Assembly (NCBI GenBank): GCA_019425005.1
Contig: JAHYYK010000014.1
Span: 20,064 to 45,555 of the forward strand
Length of the DNA: 25,492 nt
Reading direction: 5' to 3'
Origin: Collinsella sp.
GTDB taxonomy: Bacteria > Actinomycetota > Coriobacteriia > Coriobacteriales > Coriobacteriaceae
Shown: in pieces, positions 6,290 to 12,534 of the stretch
Layout of the letters: each line of letters starts with the position of its first letter
How positions within the stretch are numbered: position 1 is the stretch's first letter
The notes under the pieces: generated by a model
The model's database searches: none
What the model was told of the DNA's origin: nothing
Seen by the model: only the letters and a program-made list of their open reading frames with translations
Program-made: the position numbers and the translations under genes

Positions 6290-7903
6290 TTACGCCTTGA
6301 CGGTCGCAACGCCCCTGAAGGACATGCTCGTCGTGCCGATGCCCTTGAAGCCATCGAGGGCCTCGCCGTTGGGCGCAGTGGACGGATCGTCCCAGGAAGC
6401 GGAGACGGTCTTGACGTGGACAACGGGGTACAGAACGGCGTTGTCGGCAATGATGTCGAAGCACTCGTTCCACTTCTTCTGCTGCTCGTCGCCCTCGGCG
6501 GCAAGAGCCTCGTCCATGAGACTGTGGAGCTTCTGCCACTCAGCGGACTCCTTCCACGGGCAACGGGTCTGCATCCAGACGTTGTCGCCGTACCACCAGT
6601 TGAGCAGCAGGTCGGGGTCGGCGCCGAAGCAGGAAGGATCGCCAGGGGCAAGGAGGATATCGTAGGCCTCGCCGCCGTCGATGGCAGCGTAGGTGGCCGG
6701 CGAGGTATCGGTCTGGATGGTCACATCGAAGCCGAGAGCGTCGAGGTCGTTCTTGACCTGGGCGGCCATGCCCTTAATCTGCTCGTTGTCGGTGGTGCGC
6801 AGGGTGATGGCACCCGGGGTGATGCCAGACTCCTCGATGAGCTTCTTAGCCTTCTTGGCGTCGGTCTTGTACACCGTGGAAGCCTCATGATAGTTGGTGA
6901 AGCTCTTGGGCAGGTAGCAGCTGGCAGCGGTGGCAAGGCCGGCGAAGGTGTTGCTGACCATCTTCTCGGTGTCGAGCGCATACATGACAGCCTGACGGAC
7001 CTTGACGTTGTTCCAAGGCTCCTTGGCGACGTTGAACATGATGAAGCGGGTGCCGAAACCCTGAACGTTATCGATCTTGCAGCCGGCGCTCTCGAGCTGG
7101 TCGACGGCGTCAGCGGTAACGAGCTCCATAACGAGCGTGGAGCCCTCCTGCTGAGCGGTAACGCGAGCGGTGGGGTCGGTCAGGATGCTGTACTGGATCT
7201 TCTTATCCTCAGCAGCATACTCACCGTTGTACTCGGGGTTGGGAACCAGGGTGATCTCGGTATCGGAGATAGAGTCGTACATCCAGGGGCCGGAGCCGAT
7301 CGGCTGCTTGGCGCGATCCTCCTCGGTCTGGGTGGCCGGGGTAACGCGGACGATGGCCAGACGATCCTTGAGCAGGGAGAAGTTGGGGACCTTGGTCTTG
7401 ACCGTCACGGTGCTGGCGTCCTTGGCCTCGATGGACTCGAAGGGCTGGAAGAACGGAGCATAGGTAGCGGAAGCGGCGCAAGCGGTGTAGGAGGCAACGA
7501 CATCGTCAGCGGTGACCTCGGTGCCATCGGAAAACTTGGCGCCCTTGCGGATGGTGACCTCGAAAGTGGTGTCGTCCACAGACTTGGGATCGTCGGTGGC
7601 GAGCTCGTTGAAGGTGCTGTAGTCGTGGTAATCGATGCCGTAGAGGCCCTCGACGACGTGCCAGTTAGCACCCAGACCCACAGCGGAGCCGGTGCTGGCG
7701 GGATCGAAGCTGGACGGAGCGTAAGCGGAACCAGCGGTGATCACGCCGCCGCCACGGTTGGCGGAATCGGTGGAACCGGAAGCGGAACCCTCGTCGCTAG
7801 AGCTGCCACCGCAGCCGGTGAGACCAAGCCCTGCGACAGCAGCGACGCTGCCGGTGAGGCCGAGGAACGAACGCCTGGACATACCCTTGTTGATGATGGC
7901 CAT
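6290..7903 (-). CDS. Dipeptide-type ABC transporter substrate-binding lipoprotein (SBP family 5)
   Basis: A 537-residue extracytoplasmic binding protein. The N-terminus carries a twin-arginine-like motif SRRSFLG (9-15), a hydrophobic stretch and a lipobox LTGC with Cys31, so the protein is probably Tat-exported and lipid-anchored. A Ser/Gly-rich linker follows. The mature part has family-5 features: SFDPASTG, a LATDDPKSVDDTTFEVTIRKG-like segment with GAKFSDGTEVTADDVVASY, PIGSGPW, and VRQAVMYALDTEKM. ATG 7903 is chosen because AGGAG (7909-7913) lies 5 nt upstream; a start 15 nt earlier would place that ribosome site inside the gene. It captures the ligand and hands it to the permease pair encoded downstream. 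Ligand identity cannot be read from the sequence; peptides are the default for the family, sialic acid or another acidic sugar fits the downstream enzymes. Confidence 0.92.
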   Translation of the reverse strand: MAIINKGMSRRSFLGLTGSVAAVAGLGLTGCGGSSSDEGSASGSTDSANRGGGVITAGSAYAPSSFDPASTGSAVGLGANWHVVEGLYGIDYHDYSTFNELATDDPKSVDDTTFEVTIRKGAKFSDGTEVTADDVVASYTACAASATYAPFFQPFESIEAKDASTVTVKTKVPNFSLLKDRLAIVRVTPATQTEEDRAKQPIGSGPWMYDSISDTEITLVPNPEYNGEYAAEDKKIQYSILTDPTARVTAQQEGSTLVMELVTADAVDQLESAGCKIDNVQGFGTRFIMFNVAKEPWNNVKVRQAVMYALDTEKMVSNTFAGLATAASCYLPKSFTNYHEASTVYKTDAKKAKKLIEESGITPGAITLRTTDNEQIKGMAAQVKNDLDALGFDVTIQTDTSPATYAAIDGGEAYDILLAPGDPSCFGADPDLLLNWWYGDNVWMQTRCPWKESAEWQKLHSLMDEALAAEGDEQQKKWNECFDIIADNAVLYPVVHVKTVSASWDDPSTAPNGEALDGFKGIGTTSMSFRGVATVKA

Positions 7904-8039
7904 GTCTTCTCCTATCAATAGAGAATCTTACCCGGGAGCACCTAGACGTGCCCCCGCGCAACTTGCGGACGATATATACCTTACCTACCGACGAACCCAA
8001 CTGAGGTGCCGCGCTCGGCGACCGATACATACATACGCT

Positions 8040-8062
8040 TGAACGGTATTTACTACCGTTCA
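8040..8062. promoter_or_regulatory. 23-bp palindrome, candidate operator of the transporter operon
   Basis: Two perfect 9-bp arms, TGAACGGTA and TACCGTTCA, flank the 5-nt centre TTTAC. The element overlaps the position expected for a -10 box (TAGTAA, 8050-8055, minus strand) 17 bp downstream of TTGTCA (8073-8078), so a bound repressor would block RNA polymerase. The size and symmetry suit a dimeric GntR-, LacI- or TetR-type regulator; none is encoded in the window. Confidence 0.55.
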
Positions 8063-8220
8063 CCGAATTCATTGACAAACGATTCGCCAGACAGTATGTA
8101 TCGACGAGGTGAGATATCAGTCTTCGTCAACCCGCAGGATAGCAGGGTTGTTCACCATGGCTAGTCAAACGTTTTAGCGTTAATTAAACCCGAAATCGGC
8201 TGGTAATTGCCGTGAAATAA

Positions 8221-8243
8221 ATGATTGAAAATCACGCAATCAT
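8221..8243 (-). terminator. Weak candidate terminator downstream of uvrC
   Basis: Seven-base arms ATGATTG and CAATCAT with a 9-nt loop are followed on the minus strand by TTATTT. The stem is AT-rich and therefore weak, but it lies 26 nt past the uvrC stop and has some T bias after it. Confidence 0.35.
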
Positions 8244-8268
8244 GTATATCAGTTGTTTAGAGGCGTGT

Positions 8269-10215
8269 TTAGTTTTCGGATTGCTTTGCCGCCGCCTCGG
8301 CGCGCTCGGCATTCCATGCAACGAGCGCCTCGTGAACCGCTTTGGCGACATCGGCAGGAACGCCTCGAACTTCCGCGATCTCTTGCTCGCTCGCCGCGCG
8401 CAAACGCTTCATCGAGCCAAAATGGCGCATAAGGGCACGTTTTCTGGTGGGTCCCACGCCTGGAACGTCATCGAGTACCGAAACCGTCATGGCTTTATCG
8501 CGCAATTCGCGATGGAACGTGATGGCAAAACGGTGCGATTCATCGCGCACCTGTTTAATTAGATAGAGCGACGCGGACCCGGTCGGCAGCACGACTGGAG
8601 TCTCGTCCCAAGGCACGAAAACCTCCTCATCGGCCTTTGCCAAGCCACAAACTGGTATATCGAGCCCAAGAGCCTCAAGTTGCTTGATCGCAGCGGTCAA
8701 TTGCGGCTTACCGCCATCGACAACGAGCAAATCGGGGCGCGAGCCAAAGCGCTCGTCGGCCATACGCTCGGGAGCATAACGTCGTCCCAAAACCTCGGAC
8801 ATCGACACGAAGTCGTTTGCCTCGTCCAATTCGGCCTGAATTTTAAAACGACGATACTGGCTCTTGTCGGCGCGCCCGTTGGTAAACACCACCATCGAGG
8901 CGACCGTAAAGGTGCCATGCAGTGTAGAGATATCGAAGCACTCGATACGCAACGGCGGCGATGGCAGCGCCAACGCACTTTCGAGCTCCAGGAGCGCTTG
9001 ATTGGTGCGGTCGTCAGCGTACCCCGTTCGCATCATGTAGCGCATGAGGGCATGGCGCGCATTTTTGGATGCCATATCGAGCAGACGGTGCTTTTCGCCA
9101 CGCTGCGGCCTATGGAGATGGCAGGAACGCTCACGCTTGCCCGCAAGCCACTCCCCCAGCGCTTCCGCATCCTCAAGCTCGACGGAAAGGTTGACCTCAG
9201 CTGGAATATCAGCCGTCTCGTCGTAATAGCGCTTAAGAAAGCCCGACTGGAGCTCTTCCTCGTCAACATCAAGACCCTTGTCGAGAATGAACTCGCAGGT
9301 GCGAACTGTTCGGCCCTCGCGAACGACGAAGACGCAAGCGGCGGAGATGGTCTCCTCGCGATAGAAACCGATGACATCTATATCGACACTGGAGGGAAAA
9401 ACGACTTGCTGACGATCGTCCAGACCCCTGATGACCTCCAAACGACGTTTGACGCGTGCCGCGCGCTCAAAGTCGAGCGCCTCAGCGGCATCCGTCATCT
9501 CGGAGGTCAGCTCATCGACGACATCCTTGCGATGGCCCGACAAAAAGCGCTCGACACGCTTGACGTTCTTGGCATAGTCTGCCGGGGAAATCGCGCCGAC
9601 ACACGCACCCGGGCCGCGCCCGACATGGTAGTCAAAGCAGGGGCGCCCGTTTTGCGCGCAAATCATATTGACGATGTCTTCCTCGCCCTTGTGGGACTCG
9701 ACGATACGGCGACAACGACGCCACTCCGCACAGGATGCGGAGCAGATGGGGATAACCTTGCGCAGCGTATCTATCGTCTCACGTGCCGCGCGGCTATCGG
9801 TATAAGGTCCAAAATAGCGCGTTCCCGGCTTATGACGCTCACGCGTGTATTTGATAGCGGGATACAGGTCGCCCTTTGTAATGGCGATAAAGGGGTAGCT
9901 CTTGTCATCCTTGAGGTCGACGTTAAAGTACGGATGGTACTGACCAATCAAATTGCGCTCGAGCACCAACGCCTCGTGCTCGGTCTCCACCACGATATAG
10001 TCAAAGCTCGCCACCAGCTGCATCATCAGCGGGATCTTCTGGCGCTCGTCCTGCAGCGTCACGTACTGACGCATACGGGCGCGCAGGTTTTTCGCCTTGC
10101 CCACGTAGATGACATCGCCCTTGGCGTCTTTCCAAAGGTAGCAGCCGGGCTGCGTGGGAACGCGCGAAACCTGCTCGGCAAGCGTTGGAATGTTGTCGTG
10201 ACCGGCCACGCGCAC
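8269..10215 (-). CDS. uvrC: UvrABC excinuclease subunit C
   Basis: The dual-incision nuclease of nucleotide excision repair (648 aa). Domains: GIY-YIG nuclease (about 18-100, PGCYLWKDAKGDVIYVGKAKNLRAR), a cysteine-rich region (about 158-206), UVR helix pair that docks on UvrB (about 233-265), RNase H-like endonuclease with Asp in ECFDIST, Asp in LLVVDGGKPQ and His in HRFAITFHREL, and a C-terminal double helix-hairpin-helix (VPGVGPTRKRALMRHFG). The Cys-rich region is atypical: canonical RPC-x7-C-x3-C reads RPCFDYHVGRGPGACVG, with Gly in the third Cys position, while about 25 extra residues before it bring additional cysteines. The GTG at 10213-10215 touches the murJ stop; a GTG six bases downstream has AAGTAGG better placed and may be the true start. 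It is the last gene of ybaK-murJ-uvrC. Confidence 0.97.
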   Translation of the reverse strand: MRVAGHDNIPTLAEQVSRVPTQPGCYLWKDAKGDVIYVGKAKNLRARMRQYVTLQDERQKIPLMMQLVASFDYIVVETEHEALVLERNLIGQYHPYFNVDLKDDKSYPFIAITKGDLYPAIKYTRERHKPGTRYFGPYTDSRAARETIDTLRKVIPICSASCAEWRRCRRIVESHKGEEDIVNMICAQNGRPCFDYHVGRGPGACVGAISPADYAKNVKRVERFLSGHRKDVVDELTSEMTDAAEALDFERAARVKRRLEVIRGLDDRQQVVFPSSVDIDVIGFYREETISAACVFVVREGRTVRTCEFILDKGLDVDEEELQSGFLKRYYDETADIPAEVNLSVELEDAEALGEWLAGKRERSCHLHRPQRGEKHRLLDMASKNARHALMRYMMRTGYADDRTNQALLELESALALPSPPLRIECFDISTLHGTFTVASMVVFTNGRADKSQYRRFKIQAELDEANDFVSMSEVLGRRYAPERMADERFGSRPDLLVVDGGKPQLTAAIKQLEALGLDIPVCGLAKADEEVFVPWDETPVVLPTGSASLYLIKQVRDESHRFAITFHRELRDKAMTVSVLDDVPGVGPTRKRALMRHFGSMKRLRAASEQEIAEVRGVPADVAKAVHEALVAWNAERAEAAAKQSEN

Positions 10216-11898
10216 CTACTTGCGACGAATCAGCGCCGAGACCTCGGGCATCTTAAGGACGACGGCAAGGCCAAAGGTAACAGCAAGCGAGACGACACCC
10301 GCAACGCAAACGTAGCCAAGAGTAATCAGAATCGAGCCGCCAAGTGCCCCGACAAAGTGCTCAAGCGCCCACATGACGCCGGCGCCTGCGGCAGCACCCA
10401 GGCCACCGAGCAAAAGGCCAAAGAAACCGCCATGCAGGATAGATTTAACCTGAAGACCACGCAGACGACGACGCAGCCACCACAGCGAGCAACCGACCAA
10501 GATCACGTAGTCGACGACATACGAAAGCGCGATTGCCGGCATACCGAAGCCCAGCACAACGCCAAACAGCAGAACCGAGCCGGCCTGGCCGATGGCGGAA
10601 TACAGACAATAGCGGCTATAGGGCTTCATGTCGAGCAAGGCAGAGAAGCTCTTCTGCATCAGCACGACCACGCCGTAGAGCGGCAGGGAAAGTGCCAGGT
10701 AGATAAGGAACTCCGACACCAGCGCCACACCGGACTCATCGAACTTGCCAGCGCAGTAGATCATGTTGAGCGGACGCGCGAAGACAATCAGGTACAGCGC
10801 GAATGGAATCAGGAAGAACAGCATCTGGGCGACGCCACGCGAAATGCCCGTGCGGACGCTGTCGTAATCCTTCTCCTGTGCGTCGTGAGAGAGCTCGGTA
10901 TAGAGCGCCGTCGAAAGCGAGGCGGCAATCAGCGCGTAGGGCAGCGTGTACCACAGGCGCGCATAGGCGATGACGGAAGGACCAGTCTCGGGCTGGACCA
11001 CCAGCGCAGCAGCGTTGGTGATAGAAGTCGAGACAAACATGCACACCGTGGCGAGCAGCGTCGGGATACCGAGCGCAATCGTCTGGCGCAGTGCGGGGTC
11101 CTTAAAGTCGATATGGATATGGGGATGCACGCCGTGCTTGCCAAGCGCGGGGATCTGACATGCCATCTGAACAAAGACACCGAGGGTCGTACCGGCCGCA
11201 ATCAAGATGATGCCGGCACGTTCGCCAAACTGTGCGGACACGGGCGCAAAGCCCATAAAGCTCGCAATGACGATCACATTGTTGAGGACCGGGGCAAACG
11301 TCGACCAGAAGTAGTCGCGGTGTGCGTTGAGGACGCCCGAAAACACCGAGCCCAAACCATAAAACAGAATCTGGATGGCAAAGAAACGGAACATGAACGC
11401 AGCGGTATCCATGCTGCCGCCGTCACCCGAAAGGAACGATTGCGTCCAGATAAAGCCCGGGGCGAACACGGTCCCCAGCAACGAAATGCCACCCAGCACC
11501 AATAGCAGAATACCGAGCAGGTTGCCCACGTACTCGTTCGAGGCCTCGCGACCCTGCTCACGCCTCACGCCCATGTACACGGGCAAAAACGCCGTCACGA
11601 GCATGCCGCCCATCACGAGTTCGTAGAGCATATTGGGCAGGTTGTTGGCGACCTGATAGGAAGACGAGAGCAGCGACATGCCGATAGCGGCCGCCATTGC
11701 CCACGTGCGGATAAAACCGGTGACGCGAGACACGATGGTCAGGATGGTCATAAGCCCGGCGGAACGACCAACCGTGGAGTAGTCCGACGAGCCCATGTCG
11801 TCAGTGTCGTCTCGCGACGAAGAAGCTTCGGATGAGGGTGTCTGAGGCGCAGATTCTTTTGCAAAATGAGCTCCGCACTTCAATTCTTCCTGCGGCAT
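10216..11898 (-). CDS. murJ: MurJ/MviN lipid II flippase
   Basis: A polytopic membrane protein (560 aa) of the MOP superfamily that moves the peptidoglycan precursor lipid II across the cytoplasmic membrane. After a Ser/Asp-rich cytoplasmic N-terminal tail of about 40 residues comes the MviN signature STVGRSAGLMTILTIVSRVTGFIRTWAMAAAIG-like start, then NNLPNMLYELVMGG and repeated hydrophobic segments, about 14 in total. The start ATG has GAGAGGA 7 nt upstream and lies 3 nt after the ybaK stop, so the genes are co-transcribed. The uvrC gene follows with no gap. The acidic, Ser-rich N-terminal extension is longer than in E. coli MurJ; that part is unassigned. Role in wall synthesis is secure from the family. 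Confidence 0.93.
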   Translation of the reverse strand: MPQEELKCGAHFAKESAPQTPSSEASSSRDDTDDMGSSDYSTVGRSAGLMTILTIVSRVTGFIRTWAMAAAIGMSLLSSSYQVANNLPNMLYELVMGGMLVTAFLPVYMGVRREQGREASNEYVGNLLGILLLVLGGISLLGTVFAPGFIWTQSFLSGDGGSMDTAAFMFRFFAIQILFYGLGSVFSGVLNAHRDYFWSTFAPVLNNVIVIASFMGFAPVSAQFGERAGIILIAAGTTLGVFVQMACQIPALGKHGVHPHIHIDFKDPALRQTIALGIPTLLATVCMFVSTSITNAAALVVQPETGPSVIAYARLWYTLPYALIAASLSTALYTELSHDAQEKDYDSVRTGISRGVAQMLFFLIPFALYLIVFARPLNMIYCAGKFDESGVALVSEFLIYLALSLPLYGVVVLMQKSFSALLDMKPYSRYCLYSAIGQAGSVLLFGVVLGFGMPAIALSYVVDYVILVGCSLWWLRRRLRGLQVKSILHGGFFGLLLGGLGAAAGAGVMWALEHFVGALGGSILITLGYVCVAGVVSLAVTFGLAVVLKMPEVSALIRRK

Positions 11899-11901
11899 CG
11901 C

Positions 11902-12402
11902 TCAGTCCTCTCTCGTAATCGGGGCGACCGTCGCCCCGCAAAATGCAATTAAATCATCGGGTGCAAGCTCGAGCTGATAACCACGCTTGCCTCCCGAAAT
12001 AAAAATGGTATCCCAAAGGACACATGTCTCATCAATGAGCGTCCGGTAGCGTTTTTTCATACCGACCGGACTGCAGCCGCCGCGAACGTAGCCAGTCGCC
12101 GCAAGCAAATCCTTCACATGCATCATGGCCAAGGACTTCTCCCCCGCGGCACGCGCGGCGGACTTTAGATCGAGCTCGTCGGCAACAGGGATGCAGCACA
12201 CGACGTGGTCGTTGGACGGCGTCACGCAGACCAAGGTCTTAAATCCTTGTCCGGGCTCCTCGCCAAGCTGCTCCGAAATCGCGACCCCCAGGCCCGCCGA
12301 CTCATCACCATCGTCTTCGTACGTATGTAGAACATAGGAAATGCCGGCGCTTTCCAACTCGCGCATCGCATTGGTTTTTGGCGTCTTTACAGCCTTTGCC
12401 AT
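11902..12402 (-). CDS. ybaK: YbaK/EbsC-family Cys-tRNA deacylase
   Basis: Trans-editing enzyme (166 aa, E. coli YbaK 159) that hydrolyses Cys-tRNA(Pro) mischarged by prolyl-tRNA synthetase. Family landmarks line up along the whole length: the HTYEDD segment near residue 26, GFKTLVCV (catalytic-site Lys55, matching YKTL of YbaK), VADELDLKSAARA, GYVRGGCSPVGMKKR (matching GYLVGGISPLGQKKR), and ISGGKRGYQLELAPDDL. The ATG at 12402 is preceded by AAAGGA at a 6-nt spacing; the frame remains open further upstream but without a ribosome site or homology. It is first in the ybaK-murJ-uvrC operon, and nothing else in the window is specifically linked to tRNA editing. Confidence 0.95.
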   Translation of the reverse strand: MAKAVKTPKTNAMRELESAGISYVLHTYEDDGDESAGLGVAISEQLGEEPGQGFKTLVCVTPSNDHVVCCIPVADELDLKSAARAAGEKSLAMMHVKDLLAATGYVRGGCSPVGMKKRYRTLIDETCVLWDTIFISGGKRGYQLELAPDDLIAFCGATVAPITRED

Positions 12403-12439
12403 GGCATATCCTTTCCCTCGCATTCGGACGCAAGGATTA

Positions 12440-12445
12440 AGTATA
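12440..12445 (-). promoter_or_regulatory. Candidate -10 box of the ybaK-murJ-uvrC operon
   Basis: TATACT on the minus strand, 38 nt before the ybaK ATG. GTGACG lies 19 bp upstream as a weak -35. The -10 match is five of six; the -35 match is poor. Confidence 0.35.
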
Positions 12446-12483
12446 TGTCCAATTCGGCTACATACGTCACTTCGACACAGCAA

Positions 12484-12514
12484 GCGCCATCGAATCACAA
12501 GGAGTCGATGGCGC
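12484..12514 (-). terminator. Candidate terminator of uvrA
   Basis: A perfect 10-bp stem GCGCCATCGA/TCGATGGCGC with an 11-nt loop begins 20 nt after the uvrA stop. The minus-strand tail TTGCTGTG is only mildly T-rich. The position between uvrA and the ybaK promoter supports a terminator. Confidence 0.55.
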
Positions 12515-12534
12515 CCATAAACTGAATCGCCTAT

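Larger units (their letters stand above)
7914..8268. other. 355-bp non-coding region between uvrC and the transporter operon
   Basis: No credible gene is seen here. It is more AT-rich than its surroundings and holds, from right to left, a weak uvrC terminator candidate, an imperfect inverted repeat CAACCC/GGGTTG (8128-8150), a candidate -35 (TTGTCA on the minus strand, 8073-8078), a 23-bp palindrome, and a pair of 10-bp inverted repeats CGATACATAC (8023-8032) and GTATGTATCG (8094-8103). A second weak -10-like box, TATATA on the minus strand, lies at 7973-7978. The density of symmetric elements suggests a regulated promoter. Confidence 0.7.

Noticed and set aside
6416..7921. A 501-codon plus-strand open frame opposite the binding-protein gene
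   Set aside because: Gly/Val/Leu-rich translation without motifs; mirrors the codon bias of the real minus-strand gene.
8040..8062. The palindrome as a LexA box (GAAC...GTTC)
   Set aside because: The half sites are 13 bp apart rather than the 4 bp of the SOS box.
8072..8100. TTGACA on the plus strand as a promoter reading toward uvrC
   Set aside because: The -10 position reads TATGTA, a poor match, and no plus-strand gene follows. The same bases give TTGTCA for the minus-strand operon, which makes better sense.
8680..11505. A 941-codon open frame on the plus strand opposite uvrC and murJ
   Set aside because: Arg/His/Gln-rich low-similarity translation spanning two strongly identified genes; an antisense shadow.
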